Assembly: GCF_039535785.1 (NCBI RefSeq)
Contig: NZ_BAAAXV010000001.1
Location: 2,294,001-2,358,000, forward strand
Length of the DNA stretch: 64,000 nucleotides
Origin: Nonomuraea helvata
GTDB taxonomy: Bacteria > Actinomycetota > Actinomycetes > Streptosporangiales > Streptosporangiaceae
Direction of reading: 5' to 3'
Positions 17,904 to 28,308 of the stretch are shown piece by piece. Below the pieces are notes generated by a model. That model worked only from the letters and a program-made list of their open reading frames with translations. It ran no database searches and had not been told where the DNA came from. Made by a program: the position numbers and the translations under genes. The first letter of the stretch is position 1. The number at the start of each line of letters is the position of its first letter.

Positions 17904-19730
17904 ATGGCCAGCATGCGCCATTTCAGCATTGTCGTGGTGATTACCGCAACTTTGTTCGCCACGGCCTGCCAGACCGACACCGGAGCGCGAAATTCCGCGC
18001 CGCCAACCTCCTCCGCCCCGGGCAAACCGATGTCCGGCGGGACGCTCAGGCTCGTCGGCGGCGGCGACGTCGATCACCTCGACCCCACCAGCTCCTACTA
18101 CACGGTCACCAACGGCATCCTGCGCACCTACGCGCGCGGGCTCTTCGGGCTGAACGGGGTGGCGAGCGAGTCCGAGACCACCAAGGGCTTCACCGTGGTC
18201 CCCGACGTCGCCGCCGAGCTGCCCACGACGGACAACGGCGGCCTGAGCGCCGACGGGCTCACGTACACGATCAAGCTCCGCGACGGCGTGCAGTGGGACA
18301 CCCAGCCGCCACGCGAGGTGACGGCGGGCGACTTCGTCCGCGGCTTCAAGCGGATCTGCAACCCGGTGGCGGGCTCGGGCGCGCCCGGCTACTACACGAG
18401 CACGATCAAGGGCATGAAGGCGTACTGCGACGCGTACGCCAAGGCGTTCACCAAGGCCAAGCCCACGGCCGCCGCCCTGGCCGACTTCCAGAACGGCCAT
18501 GACATCGCGGGCGTCCAGGCCAAGGACGACAAGACGGTCGTCTTCACGCTGACCCAGCCCGCCAGCGACTTCCTCAACATCCTGGCGCTGAACTTCTCCG
18601 TGGCCGCCCCCAAGGAGTACGACCAGTACGTGCCGGACGACGCCACGTTCCGCCAGCACACCATCTCCGACGGCCCCTACAAGGTCGCCCAGTACGTGGC
18701 CACCAAGTCGATCAGGCTGGAGCGGAACCCGGCCTGGAAGCAGGAGTCGGACCCGATCAGGCACCAGTACGTGAACGCCATCGACGTCAAGATGGGCGTG
18801 AACGAGCCGGACGCCGTACAGCAGCAGCTCGAGGCCGGCAGCGCCGACCTGTCGTGGGACCTGCCGGTGCCGACCGCGCAGATCCCGCAGCTCAAGAGCT
18901 CGGGAGACCCCGGCTTCAAGATCTTCCCGGGCGCGGTGACCAACCCGTACATCGTCTTCAACCTGCAGAGCAAGAACGCCGGCGGCGCCATGGGCAAGCT
19001 CAAGGTGCGCCAGGCCATCGAGTACGCGGTCAGCAAGGTCGCCATCGCCAAGGTCTACGGCGGCGCCGACGTGGCCACGCCGCTGCACACCGCGATCCCG
19101 CCGGGCAACATCGGCTACCAGGAGTACAACCCGTACCCGTCGCCGGGTGACGCGGGCGACCCGGCCAAGTGCAAGCAGCTGCTCTCCGAGGCCGGCTACC
19201 CGAACGGGCTGACCCTCATCGGCGCCTTCCGCAACGCGGGCAACCACCCGGCCAACTTCCAGTCGTACTCGGCGGACCTGCAGAAGTGCGGGATCACGGT
19301 GAAGGGCCTGCCGGTGCGGCAGGGCGACTACTACGGCGCCTTCCTGCAGAACCCGTCGATCGCCAAGGCCAGCAAGTGGGACATCTCAGCCCCCGGCTGG
19401 GTCCCCGACTGGTACGGCAACAACGGCCGCGCGGTCGTCCAGCCGCTGTTCCAGACCAACTGCACGCCCGGCACCAGCAACTACGGCTGCTACAGCAACC
19501 CCAAGGTGGACGACCTGATCAAGCAGGCGCTGGCCCAGCAGGACCAGGCCAAGTCGGCCGCGCTGTGGCACCAGGTCGATCAGACGGTGATGGCCGACGC
19601 GGTGATCGTGCCGCTCAACAACCAGAACACGCCGATCTACAAGAGCAAGCGGGTGCAGAACGCCCTGTACCTGCCGGCGTTCCAGCTCTACGACTTCACC
19701 AACCTCTGGCTCAACCCGACCACCCCATGA
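17904..19730 (+). CDS. Oligopeptide-type ABC importer, substrate-binding protein (SBP family 5)
   Basis: 608 residues. The start is ATG 17904 with GAGGGAGG upstream; the frame is open further 5' without a ribosome site. It has an N-terminal signal with a cysteine at about 22 (FATAC, an imperfect lipobox), then SBP_bac_5 features: GGTLRLVGGGDVDHLDPT, DGLTYTIKLRDGVQW, and TVMADAVIVPLNNQ near the end. It probably binds peptides outside the membrane. It is the first gene of a five-gene operon (SBP, two ATPases, two permeases) joined by start/stop overlaps. Confidence 0.92.
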   Translation: MASMRHFSIVVVITATLFATACQTDTGARNSAPPTSSAPGKPMSGGTLRLVGGGDVDHLDPTSSYYTVTNGILRTYARGLFGLNGVASESETTKGFTVVPDVAAELPTTDNGGLSADGLTYTIKLRDGVQWDTQPPREVTAGDFVRGFKRICNPVAGSGAPGYYTSTIKGMKAYCDAYAKAFTKAKPTAAALADFQNGHDIAGVQAKDDKTVVFTLTQPASDFLNILALNFSVAAPKEYDQYVPDDATFRQHTISDGPYKVAQYVATKSIRLERNPAWKQESDPIRHQYVNAIDVKMGVNEPDAVQQQLEAGSADLSWDLPVPTAQIPQLKSSGDPGFKIFPGAVTNPYIVFNLQSKNAGGAMGKLKVRQAIEYAVSKVAIAKVYGGADVATPLHTAIPPGNIGYQEYNPYPSPGDAGDPAKCKQLLSEAGYPNGLTLIGAFRNAGNHPANFQSYSADLQKCGITVKGLPVRQGDYYGAFLQNPSIAKASKWDISAPGWVPDWYGNNGRAVVQPLFQTNCTPGTSNYGCYSNPKVDDLIKQALAQQDQAKSAALWHQVDQTVMADAVIVPLNNQNTPIYKSKRVQNALYLPAFQLYDFTNLWLNPTTP

Positions 19731-20749
19731 GCCTGCTCGAGGTGACGGACCTCCGCGTGGCCTTCCCCACGTCCGACGGCGTGGTGCAGGCCGTGCGGGG
19801 GCTCTCGTTCCGCATCGAACGCGGCCGCACGCTGGCGATCGTCGGAGAGTCCGGCAGCGGCAAGACGGTGAGCACCCAGGCCATCCTGGGGCTCTCCCCC
19901 GGCGCCGACATCTCCGGCACCGCCATGTTCGACGGCGTCAACCTGCTCGAACTCGACAGCGAGCGGCTGCGCCACATCCGCGGCGCGGAGATCAGCGTCG
20001 TCTTCCAGGACCCGCTGACCAGCCTGCACCCGCTCTACAAGGTGGGCTGGCAGATCGAGGAGCTGATCAGGGTGCACCGGCCGGACACCTCGCGGGCCGA
20101 GGCCAGGAGGCGGGCGATCGAGCTGCTCGGCCTGGTCGGCATCCCGCGGCCGGAGCGCCGCGTGGACGACTACCCGCACCAGTTCTCCGGCGGCATGCGG
20201 CAGCGGGCGATGATCGCCATGGCGCTGGCGCTCAACCCGAAGCTGATCGTGGCCGACGAGCCGACCACGGCGCTCGACGCGACCGTGCAGGCGCAGATCC
20301 TGGAGCTCATCGCGCGGGTGCAGGCGGAGTTCGGGATCGCGCTCATCCTCATCACGCACGACCTCGGCGTGGTGGCGGGCATGGCCGACGAGGTGCTGGT
20401 CATGTACGCCGGGCTCGCGGTCGAGCGGGCCGACCGGCACACGCTCTACTACCGGCCGCACCACCCGTACACCAAGGGGCTGCTGGAGTCGATCCCGGGC
20501 AGCAGCGGGGACCGGGGCGGGCGGCTGCGGCCCATCCCGGGCTCGCCGCCCAGCCTGATCGACCTGCCGCCCGGGTGCGCGTTCCACCCGCGCTGCGCGT
20601 ACGCGATGCCGGTCTGCCCGGCCGAGCGGCCGCCGCTGGCCACGGTGACCGGGGAGGGCACCCACGCCTCGGCCTGCTGGCTGCCGCACGAGGCGGTCGG
20701 ACTGGGCGCGGAGGCGGAGGCGCTGCGGCTCAAGGCGAAGGAGTCGTGA
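19727..20749 (+). CDS. Oligopeptide-type ABC importer, ATP-binding protein (DppD/OppD-like)
   Basis: 340 residues. ATG 19727 overlaps the binding-protein stop. Walker A GESGSGKT is at about 39-46, then the signature FSGGMRQR and Walker [13 protein letters not shown]. The C-terminal oligopeptide-transporter extension [15 protein letters not shown] supplies cysteines typical of this family. It pairs with the downstream DppF-like ATPase. Confidence 0.93.
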   Translation: MSLLEVTDLRVAFPTSDGVVQAVRGLSFRIERGRTLAIVGESGSGKTVSTQAILGLSPGADISGTAMFDGVNLLELDSERLRHIRGAEISVVFQDPLTSLHPLYKVGWQIEELIRVHRPDTSRAEARRRAIELLGLVGIPRPERRVDDYPHQFSGGMRQRAMIAMALALNPKLIVADEPTTALDATVQAQILELIARVQAEFGIALILITHDLGVVAGMADEVLVMYAGLAVERADRHTLYYRPHHPYTKGLLESIPGSSGDRGGRLRPIPGSPPSLIDLPPGCAFHPRCAYAMPVCPAERPPLATVTGEGTHASACWLPHEAVGLGAEAEALRLKAKES

Positions 20750-21726
20750 TGCTGCTCGAGGTCTCGAACCTGGTCAAGCACTACCCCATCACCACCGGCG
20801 CGCTGGTCAAGCACGTCGTCGGACAGGTCAAGGCGGTGGACGGGGTCGGCTTCGCGCTCTCGCCCGGCGAGACGCTGGGCCTGGTGGGTGAGACGGGCTG
20901 CGGCAAGTCCACGCTCGCCCGGTGCATCGCGGGGCTGCATCCGGTCACGTCGGGCACCGTGCGGTTCGACGGCGCGGACATCACGAACCTGCCCCGCAGG
21001 CGCATGCGGCCCTACCGGCGCGACATCCAGGTCATCTTCCAGGACCCGTACGGCTCGCTGAACCCGCGCAGGCGGGTCGGGTCGATCATCGCCGATCCGC
21101 TCGTGATCCACCGCGTGATGAGCGGCGACCGGCTCCGCCGGGCCGTGCAGGAGCTGATGGAACGGGTCGGGCTCAACCCGGAGCACTACAACCGGTTCCC
21201 CGCGGAGTTCTCCGGCGGGCAGCGGCAGCGGATCGGGGTGGCCAGGGCGCTCGCGCTGCGGCCCCGGCTGATCATCTGCGACGAGCCGGTGTCGGCGCTC
21301 GACGTGTCCATCCAGGCGCAGATCCTCAATCTGCTGAAGGACCTGCAGGCCGAGTTCGGGCTGACGTACCTGTTCATCGCCCACGACCTGTCGGTGGTGC
21401 GGCACATCAGCGACCGGATCGCGGTCATGTACCTGGGCAAGGTGGTCGAGCTCGGGGACGCGGAGTCGGTGTACGAGCGGCCGCGGCACCCGTACACGAA
21501 CGCGCTGCTGTCGGCGACCGCGGTGGCCGACCCGGACGAGGCGCAGCGGCGGCGGCGCGTCGTGCTGACCGGCGACGTGCCCTCGCCGATCGACCCGCCG
21601 TCCGGCTGCCGCTTCCATCCCCGGTGCCCACGGGCCCAGGAGGTCTGCTCCTCCGTCGAACCCCAGTTGGATAGCACGCTGGAAGAGTCGGCGGCCTGCC
21701 ACTTCCCGATCGAGGTGGTCGTATGA
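20749..21726 (+). CDS. Oligopeptide-type ABC importer, ATP-binding protein (DppF/OppF-like)
   Basis: 325 residues, starting at ATG 20749 in a TGATG overlap with the preceding stop. Walker A GETGCGKS, then FSGGQRQR, LIICDEPVSALD, and the C-terminal GCRFHPRCPRAQEVC. It is the second ATPase of the heterodimer. It overlaps the downstream permease by ATGA. Confidence 0.93.
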   Translation: MLLEVSNLVKHYPITTGALVKHVVGQVKAVDGVGFALSPGETLGLVGETGCGKSTLARCIAGLHPVTSGTVRFDGADITNLPRRRMRPYRRDIQVIFQDPYGSLNPRRRVGSIIADPLVIHRVMSGDRLRRAVQELMERVGLNPEHYNRFPAEFSGGQRQRIGVARALALRPRLIICDEPVSALDVSIQAQILNLLKDLQAEFGLTYLFIAHDLSVVRHISDRIAVMYLGKVVELGDAESVYERPRHPYTNALLSATAVADPDEAQRRRRVVLTGDVPSPIDPPSGCRFHPRCPRAQEVCSSVEPQLDSTLEESAACHFPIEVVV

Positions 21727-22679
21727 CACTGACCGAGATCAGACCCGGCGCCGTCGCGTCCGGCGGGATAGCCGGGCGCGGGCCCTGGCAGCTCGCCTGG
21801 CGCCGGATCAGGACCGACAAGGTCGCCATGGTGTCCGGCCTGGTCGTCATCCTGCTGTGCGCGCTGGCGCTGGCCGCGCCGCTCATCGCCGCCTGGAACG
21901 GCCACGGCCCCGACGACCAGTTCCGCGACACCGGCATCACCGCCCAGGGGCTGCCCGTCCCGCCGAACGGGGAGTTCTGGTTCGGCACCGACCGGCTCGG
22001 GCGCGATCTGTTCATCAGGGTCCTGTACGGGGCGCGCGTCTCGCTGCTCGTCGGCGTGGTCGCCACCGGGCTGGCCGCGCTGGTCGGGGTGGTGGTCGGG
22101 CTGCTGGCCGGGTACTACGGCGGCGTCGTGGACACCGTGCTGTCGCGGCTGATGGACGTGGTGCTGTCGTTCCCGTACCTGATCTTCGCGATCGCGGTGG
22201 TGTCCATCGCCGGGCCCTCTCTGACGGCCACGATCGGGGTGATCGCGTTCTACTCGTGGGCGGCCATCGCCCGTGTGGTGCGCGGGCAGACGCTGTCGTT
22301 GAAGGAGCGCGAGTACGTCGAGGCCGCCCGGTCGATGGGGGCGGGCGACTTCCGGGTCATGTTCGTGGACATCCTGCCGAACCTGCTCGCTCCCGTCATC
22401 GTGCTGACCACGCTGCTGGTCCCCGCGGCCATCGTGTTCGAGTCGACGCTCTCGTACCTGGGGCTGGGGATCGTGCCGCCCACCCCCTCGTGGGGGAACC
22501 TGCTGAGCGAGGCGCAGGGGTTCTACCGGGTGGCGTACTGGTACCTGGGGTTCCCCGCCGTCACGCTGCTGATCACCACGCTCGCGTTCAACCTGGTGGG
22601 CGATGGGATCAGGGACGCCATCGACCCGCGGACGGAGCGCCTGTTCAGCCGCCGCCGTCGTACACGTAAGGGGGCGTGA
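21723..22679 (+). CDS. Oligopeptide-type ABC importer, permease (DppC-like)
   Basis: 318 residues; ATG 21723 overlaps the upstream stop. The N-terminus includes an OppC_N-like region (WQLAWRRIRTDKVAMVSG). WFGTDRLGRDLFIRVLYGAR precedes the transmembrane core, and the EAA loop is EYVEAARSMGAGDFRVMFVDILPN. It forms the channel with the last gene of the operon. Confidence 0.92.
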   Translation: MTLTEIRPGAVASGGIAGRGPWQLAWRRIRTDKVAMVSGLVVILLCALALAAPLIAAWNGHGPDDQFRDTGITAQGLPVPPNGEFWFGTDRLGRDLFIRVLYGARVSLLVGVVATGLAALVGVVVGLLAGYYGGVVDTVLSRLMDVVLSFPYLIFAIAVVSIAGPSLTATIGVIAFYSWAAIARVVRGQTLSLKEREYVEAARSMGAGDFRVMFVDILPNLLAPVIVLTTLLVPAAIVFESTLSYLGLGIVPPTPSWGNLLSEAQGFYRVAYWYLGFPAVTLLITTLAFNLVGDGIRDAIDPRTERLFSRRRRTRKGA

Positions 22680-23641
22680 TGCTGCGCGCGTTCCTGCTGC
22701 GCCGGGTCCTGCTCGGCCTGCTCGTCCTGTGGCTGGTGACGCTCGGGACGTTCCTGCTGTTCTTCGTCGCGCCCAGCGATCCCGCCAGGACGCTGGCCGG
22801 GCGGCAGGCCACGCCCGAACAGGTGGACCTGATCCGCCACAACCTCGGCCTCGACCGGCCCACACTCGTCCAGTACCTGGACTACCTGGGCAGGCTGCTC
22901 CACGGTGACCTGGGCCAGTCGTACTTCTCCGGCGAATCGGTCGGCAAGCTGCTCGCCGCCGACTTCCCACCGACGTTCTCGCTGGTGGTGGGGGGCGCGC
23001 TGCTCTGGTTCACCTTCGGCGTCGGCGCGGGGGTGCTCAGCGCCACCCGGGCGCGGTCCGTGCTGGATCGCGGCCTGACGCTGCTGGCGCTGGCCGGGGT
23101 CTCGATGCCGACCTTCGTGGTGGGACTGCTGCTGCTGTACTTCCTGTTCTTCCAGCTGTCCATGGTGGGACTGCCCATCCTGCCGCCCGACTCCTACGTG
23201 CCGTTCTCGCAGGATCCCGCCGAATGGGCGCGCCACCTGATCCTGCCGTGGGTCACGCTGGCCACGGTCCAGGCGGCGTCGTACGCCCGGCTGACACGCG
23301 GCTCCATGCTGGACGTCCTCGGCGAGGACTACATCCGCACGGCCCGGGCCAAGGGGGTGCCGGAGCGGCGCGTGATCTACCGGCACGGCCTGCGGGCCGC
23401 GCTGACGCCCGTGGTGACACAGCTCGGGGTGGACGTCGGCACGCTGATCGGCGGGGTGGTGGTGACGGAGTCGGTCTTCGGGCTCGGCGGGGTGGGGCAG
23501 GCGGTGGTGCAGGCGTTCGTCAGCGGGGACCTGCCTGTGATCATGGGCGTGGTCACGCTGGCGACGACCGCGGTGGTGGTGGCGAACTTGCTGGTGGACG
23601 TGGCGTACGGGCTGCTCGATCCACGCGTCCGCCTGGCCTGA
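22679..23641 (+). CDS. Oligopeptide-type ABC importer, permease (DppB-like)
   Basis: 320 residues from ATG 22679 (TGATG overlap; GTG 22676 is also possible). It is a DppB/OppB-type permease with FLLFFVAPSDPARTLAGRQATPE in the first periplasmic loop and the EAA loop DYIRTARAKGVPERRVIYRHGLR. The order SBP-D-F-C-B reverses the common B-C-D-F order. It converges on rny, 15 bp away. Confidence 0.92.
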   Translation: MLRAFLLRRVLLGLLVLWLVTLGTFLLFFVAPSDPARTLAGRQATPEQVDLIRHNLGLDRPTLVQYLDYLGRLLHGDLGQSYFSGESVGKLLAADFPPTFSLVVGGALLWFTFGVGAGVLSATRARSVLDRGLTLLALAGVSMPTFVVGLLLLYFLFFQLSMVGLPILPPDSYVPFSQDPAEWARHLILPWVTLATVQAASYARLTRGSMLDVLGEDYIRTARAKGVPERRVIYRHGLRAALTPVVTQLGVDVGTLIGGVVVTESVFGLGGVGQAVVQAFVSGDLPVIMGVVTLATTAVVVANLLVDVAYGLLDPRVRLA

Positions 23642-23656
23642 GCTCGAGGGGCGCCC

Positions 23657-25273
23657 CTACCTGGCGAACTCGGTGGCCCTGGACTCCCGCACCACCGTGA
23701 TGCGGATCTGGCCGGGGTAGGTCAGCTCCTCCTCCACCTGCTTGGCCACGTCACGGGCGATCACCTGCGCCTGGATGTCGTCGATCGCGTCCGGCTTGAC
23801 CATGACCCGGATCTCCCGTCCGGCCTGCATGGCGAAGACCTTCTCGACGCCCTCGTACGACTGCGCGATCTCCTCCAGCCGCTCCAGGCGCTTGACGTAC
23901 GCCTCCAGGGACTCGCGTCGGGCGCCGGGGCGGCTGCCGCTGATCGCGTCGGCGGCCTGGGTGAGCACCGCCTCGACGGTGCGGACCTCGACCTCGTTGT
24001 GGTGCGCCTCGATGGCGTGCACCACGTCCTCCTCCTCGCCGTACCTGCGGGCGATCTCCGCCCCGATCAGCGCGTGACTGCCCTCGACCTCGTGGGTGAG
24101 CGCCTTGCCGATGTCGTGGAGCAGGGCACAGCGCTTCATCAACGCCTGGTTCATGCGCAGCTCGGCGGCCATGATCCCGGCGATGTGCGCGGACTCGATC
24201 AGGTGCTTGAGCACGTTCTGCCCGTACGACGTCCGGTATCTGAGCTGGCCGAGCAGGAGCGTCAGCTCGGGATGCATGTCGGTGATCCCCAGCTCGACCA
24301 GGGCGTCCTCACCGGCACGCGCACACAGGTCCTGCACCTCCTGCCGGCTGCGGTCGTGCGCCTCCTCGATGCGCTGGGGGTGGATGCGCCCGTCCAGCAC
24401 GAGCTTCTCCAGCGTCAGCCGGGCCGTCTCCCTCCGCACGGGATCGAAACACGACAGCAGCACGGCCTCAGGCGTGTCATCGATGATCAGATTGACGCCG
24501 GTCGTGGACTCGAAGGCCCGGATGTTCCGCCCTTCACGCCCGATGATCCTGCCCTTCATCTCGTCTCCGGGCAGGTGCAGCACGCTGACGACCGACTCCG
24601 CCGTCTGCTCGGCCGCCACCCGCTGCACGGCCAGCGTCACGATCTTGGTGGCCCGCTTCTCGCCCTCCTTGCGGGCCTCGCCCTCGATCTCCCTTACGAT
24701 CAGCGCGGCCTCGCGCTTGGCCTGGTTCTCGATCTCCTTGACCAGCTCGGCCTTGGCCTGCTCACCGGTCAGCCCGGCGACCCGTTCCAGGATGACCCGC
24801 CGCTCCTCCTCGACCTGGAGCAGCTCCTCGCGCCGGTCGGCCAGCTCGACCTCGGTCTCGCCCAGCTTCCTGTCCCGCTCGGTCTGCCGCCTGGCCTCCT
24901 CGTCGAGCCGCTGCTCCCGCTCGGCCAGCCGGGCCTCCCGCCGCTCGAGGTCGACGCGTAGCTCCTTGAGCTCGGACTTGAGTATCCGGCTCTCCTCTTC
25001 GACCTCCCGCCGCATCTGCGCGGCGCTCTCGGCTGCGGCCTCCGACCTGCGCAGGATCTCCTCGGCGTCGGTCTCCGCCTTGTGGCGGATCTCCCGCGCC
25101 TCCTCCCGCGCCTGCTCAAGCTCTTCGTGTACGGCCTGCACCTGCTCGGGGCTGGGCTTGGCCACCCGTGACGCGTTGCCCGAGGTGCGCCGTATGACGA
25201 CGAGGAGCGCGACGATCATCCCGAACGCGAGCACGAGCACCGCCACCATCAGCACCACGACCAGCGGCCCCAT
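23657..25273 (-). CDS. rny: Ribonuclease Y
   Basis: A membrane-anchored endoribonuclease that initiates mRNA decay in bacteria lacking RNase E-type control. 538 residues, with an N-terminal membrane segment at about 4-27. A long coiled coil (about 45-210) is rich in Glu/Arg. The KH domain has [15 protein letters not shown], and the HD domain has LLHDIGKA and EAHHNE. The start has GAGGAGGGCGGGG upstream. Its position between recX and gluABCD/miaB is conserved in actinomycetes, though an ABC/TetR/IS block now separates it from recX. Confidence 0.95.
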   Translation of the reverse strand: MGPLVVVLMVAVLVLAFGMIVALLVVIRRTSGNASRVAKPSPEQVQAVHEELEQAREEAREIRHKAETDAEEILRRSEAAAESAAQMRREVEEESRILKSELKELRVDLERREARLAEREQRLDEEARRQTERDRKLGETEVELADRREELLQVEEERRVILERVAGLTGEQAKAELVKEIENQAKREAALIVREIEGEARKEGEKRATKIVTLAVQRVAAEQTAESVVSVLHLPGDEMKGRIIGREGRNIRAFESTTGVNLIIDDTPEAVLLSCFDPVRRETARLTLEKLVLDGRIHPQRIEEAHDRSRQEVQDLCARAGEDALVELGITDMHPELTLLLGQLRYRTSYGQNVLKHLIESAHIAGIMAAELRMNQALMKRCALLHDIGKALTHEVEGSHALIGAEIARRYGEEEDVVHAIEAHHNEVEVRTVEAVLTQAADAISGSRPGARRESLEAYVKRLERLEEIAQSYEGVEKVFAMQAGREIRVMVKPDAIDDIQAQVIARDVAKQVEEELTYPGQIRITVVRESRATEFAR

Positions 25274-25706
25274 GTGCGCCCCGCCCTCCTCGCGTCGTCA
25301 ACACCTCATAACGCGGCCACAAACGGGAGGGGTCACAAGCGCGTCACGAACAGCCCGGTGGGCATCAGGACCGGTATCCAGCCAAGACTGACCGGGCGTC
25401 GACCAGTAAAGCCGACACCTCGCCCGCCTCGACCAATCAGCCTCGTTCGTCCGTCGTTCACCGGTATGGCAATCCGCGCTGCGCGGAGTAACTCCTCACT
25501 GCCGTCGAGGTTATGCGTCGAACAGGTCACGAGCAAGCAAACGCGTCATCAAGCGTGTCTTACGTCCTTGCATCTCCACACCCGGCCAGACATCCCCACT
25601 GTCGCCCGGATTGCCCCACTTGGGGCCTGCGGACCGCGTGCTGGTCTCGCGCGGGCCGCTTCCGTGATCTCGACGTATCCGGGGATGCTGAAGTGCCCAT
25701 GCGGAT
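25274..25706. other. 433-bp intergenic region upstream of rny
   Basis: No frame here has convincing codon use or a family match. A 67-codon minus-strand frame at 25333-25536 has no ribosome site. The region must hold the rny promoter and the 3' end of the ABC permease message. One small hairpin (CCGCGCTGCGCGG, near 25476-25488) is visible. Confidence 0.4.
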
Positions 25707-27278
25707 TCAGGCGGAGGGCACCAGGTCGCGGCGGTGCAGGAACGCCAGCCCCGCTGCGGCCAGGGTGACGGCCACCGCGGTCAGCCCCAGCAGCGGCGCC
25801 ACCGATGACGAGGCGCCGCCCAGCAACATCGCCGGCACGTGCACATACGGCGAAAGGTCCAGGAGGACCCCGGTGACCAGCTTGAACTCCGCGAGCAGGT
25901 CCACGACCAGGAAGAGGCCGAGCGCGGTCCAGCTCGCGGCCGCGGCCAGCCGCGGCAGCACGCCGAACAGCAGCGTCGCGATCCCGACCACGGTCCAGAC
26001 CGCGGGCAGGTAGGCCAGCGTGGCCCCGGCGACACGGGCCACGTCGCCGTCGTAGGCGAGCCCCGCCGCCGCGCCCAGCACGGTCAGCAGCAGCGCCGGG
26101 CCCACGGTGGCGAACACCAGATGACTCAGCGCCCAGCGCAGCCGGCCGACAGGGGTGGACAGCAGCAGGTCGGCCCGGCCCGCCGCCTCCTCACCACGGG
26201 CGCGCAGCGCCGACACCAGCGCCGCCCCCGTGACGAGCTGGCTGAGCACATACATCACGAACGTGAAGAAGACATCCGAGATGCGGGCGTCGGGGCCGCC
26301 GATGGTCGAGGCCAGCTCCTGGAACTGCGGCGTGTCCAGCTGGGTGTCCAAGCCGCGCGCCGACATGCCGAGCAGGGCACCCAGCAGGCCGAAACCGATG
26401 GCGAAGCCCGCGAGCGTGCCCCGGTGCAGCCGCCCGGCCAGGCCGAACGCGCCCGGCAGCCCTCCGGTGGCGGGCCCCTGGCGGGCGGGCAGCAGGCCGC
26501 CGGCCACGTCACGCCGTGTGGACAGCGCGAAGGCTGCCGCCGCCAGGGCGGCGACGAACAGCGCGACCAGCCCCAGCACCCACCACTGGTCGCCGGCGTA
26601 GGGCTTGGTCAGCCGGACCCAGCCGAACGGCGACAGCCACGCGAGCCAGCCGATGCCGGCGGTGTCGGCCACGGAGCGCAGCGCGAACAGCAGGCCGCCG
26701 ATGGCGATCGCCATGCCACGCGCCGTACCGGACGACGCGGTGAGCTGCGCGGTGAGCGCGGCCACGGCCGCGAACGCCCAGCCGCCCGCAGCGGTGGAGA
26801 GCCCGAACAGCAGCGAGGAACCCGCAGGCAGGCCGTTGCCGACCAGGGCGGGCACTGACAGCAGGCCCAGCAGCAGGTTGGCGGCCAGCACGACCGCGAG
26901 CACGGCGGCCAGCGGGGCGTGGCGGCCGATGACACCCGACGACAGCAGCTCGCGTCGGCCGGTCTCTTCCTCGACCCGGGTGTGCCTGGTCACCAGCAGG
27001 ATGCTGATCAGCCCGCCGATCAGCGCCCCGGACGATCCAAGCGTCCAGGCGGTCAGCCCGCCGACGCTCGCGTCGTAGATGTGGCCGCGCGTGGCCAGCT
27101 GCGCGGGGTTGCTCATCGAAGCCGCCGCGAAGGCGTCGCGGGCGGCCTGGTCGGCATACAGGGCCGTGGTGGAGGAGGCGATGCTCGCAGGCAGCAGCGC
27201 GCTGATCGCGATCCACACCGGCAGCAGCACGCGATCCCTGCGCAGAATGAGCCGGATCAGTACCCGGGTGCCGGTCAT
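25707..27278 (-). CDS. ABC exporter permease (multi-helix, drug/antibiotic type)
   Basis: 523 residues with about twelve hydrophobic segments arranged as two similar halves, typical of the single-gene ABC-2 permeases of actinomycete efflux systems. It starts with ATG 27278 in an ATGA overlap with the ATPase stop. No substrate is evident. The TetR gene upstream (29536-30180) is probably the original regulator of this exporter, now separated from it by a tnpB element. Confidence 0.85.
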   Translation of the reverse strand: MTGTRVLIRLILRRDRVLLPVWIAISALLPASIASSTTALYADQAARDAFAAASMSNPAQLATRGHIYDASVGGLTAWTLGSSGALIGGLISILLVTRHTRVEEETGRRELLSSGVIGRHAPLAAVLAVVLAANLLLGLLSVPALVGNGLPAGSSLLFGLSTAAGGWAFAAVAALTAQLTASSGTARGMAIAIGGLLFALRSVADTAGIGWLAWLSPFGWVRLTKPYAGDQWWVLGLVALFVAALAAAAFALSTRRDVAGGLLPARQGPATGGLPGAFGLAGRLHRGTLAGFAIGFGLLGALLGMSARGLDTQLDTPQFQELASTIGGPDARISDVFFTFVMYVLSQLVTGAALVSALRARGEEAAGRADLLLSTPVGRLRWALSHLVFATVGPALLLTVLGAAAGLAYDGDVARVAGATLAYLPAVWTVVGIATLLFGVLPRLAAAASWTALGLFLVVDLLAEFKLVTGVLLDLSPYVHVPAMLLGGASSSVAPLLGLTAVAVTLAAAGLAFLHRRDLVPSA

Positions 27279-28165
27279 CTGACGGCTCCCTCATAGTGGC
27301 GCAGGAACAGCTCCTCCAATGTCGGTGGCCGTGTGGTCAATGTGCGTACGCCCGCGCCGGCCAGCTCGGCGAGCACCGCGGTGAGCGCGTCGCCGTCCAC
27401 CTGGCAGCGCAGCCGGGCGCCATCCACGGTCAGGTCGTGCACGCCGGGCAGGGTGGCCAGACCGGGCGCGGGCCCGATCAGCTCGGCCGTCACCGAGGTG
27501 CGGGTGAGATGGCGCAGGTCGGCCAGGCTGCCGGACTCGACCGTACGACCGGCGCGGATGATGCTGACCCGGTCGCACAGCGTCTCGACCTCGGAGAGGA
27601 TGTGGCTGGACAGCAGCACGGTGCGGCCGTTGCGCTTCTCCCGCAGAACGCACTCGTTGAAGACCGCCTCCATCAGCGGGTCCAGGCCCGAGGTCGGCTC
27701 GTCCAGCACCAGCAGCTCCACATCGGAGGCGAAGGCAGCCACCAGCGCCACCTTCTGCCGGTTGCCCTTGGAGTAGGTGCGGCACTTCTTGCGCGGGTCG
27801 AGCTCGAAGCGCTCGAGCAGCTCGGCACGCCGCCCGGGGTCGAGGCCGCCGCGTACCCTGCCCAGGAGATCGATGACCTCGCCGCCGGTCAGCGAGGGCC
27901 ACAGGGTGACGTCACCGGGCACGTAGGCGAGCCTTCGGTGCAGTTCGGTGGCGTCGTGCCAGGGGTCACCGCCGAGTAACTCGACCCGGCCGCCGTCGGC
28001 GCGCATCTGACCCAGCAGGATACGGATCGTGGTGGTCTTGCCCGCGCCGTTGGGGCCGAGGAAGCCGTGCACCTCGCCTGTCTCGACGGTGAGGTCGAGC
28101 CTGTCCAGGGCCCTGGCCTGCCCGAAGGTCTTGACCAGGCCGTCGGCGCGCAGTGCAGCGTTCAT
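27275..28165 (-). CDS. ABC exporter ATP-binding protein
   Basis: 296 residues from ATG 28165 ([15 protein letters not shown]). The 29 codons that could extend it upstream are encoded by the IS-like left end and are not native. Walker A GPNGAGKT is at 37-44. The signature is non-canonical ([14 protein letters not shown]), as in drug-exporter ATPases. Walker B is [13 protein letters not shown] and the H-loop [11 protein letters not shown]. It is coupled to the permease by ATGA. There is no Shine-Dalgarno; a large hairpin (28173-28216) begins 8 bp upstream, so expression may be impaired or come from a promoter inside the element. Confidence 0.9.
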   Translation of the reverse strand: MNAALRADGLVKTFGQARALDRLDLTVETGEVHGFLGPNGAGKTTTIRILLGQMRADGGRVELLGGDPWHDATELHRRLAYVPGDVTLWPSLTGGEVIDLLGRVRGGLDPGRRAELLERFELDPRKKCRTYSKGNRQKVALVAAFASDVELLVLDEPTSGLDPLMEAVFNECVLREKRNGRTVLLSSHILSEVETLCDRVSIIRAGRTVESGSLADLRHLTRTSVTAELIGPAPGLATLPGVHDLTVDGARLRCQVDGDALTAVLAELAGAGVRTLTTRPPTLEELFLRHYEGAVR

Positions 28166-28172
28166 CTGAAAT

Positions 28173-28216
28173 GTGGCGCGAAGACCCGGCCCTTCAGGGC
28201 CGGGAGGAAGCGCCAC
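28173..28216. other. Two-tier hairpin at left end of the tnpB element
   Basis: The outer stem is GTGGCGC/GCGCCAC (28173-28179, 28210-28216). The inner stem is CCCGGCCC/GGGCCGGG with loop TTCA (28185-28204). This is the shape of IS605-family end hairpins recognised during transposition. On the minus strand it falls in the leader of the ABC ATPase gene. Confidence 0.65.
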
Positions 28217-28308
28217 CCTCCTTTCGAAAACTTTAGGGAAAGCTGTGGTCACGATCAGTAATATGTGCAGCGGGTGATGCTCTCGTAACAGAAGAGGCAG
28301 GAGGTGCG

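Noticed and set aside
25333..25536. 67-codon minus-strand frame in the spacer upstream of rny
   Set aside because: No ribosome-binding site or recognisable motif; chance frame likely.
28172..28252. N-terminal extension of the ABC ATPase to 28252
   Set aside because: The extra 29 codons lie in the IS left-end hairpin and do not resemble ABC proteins.
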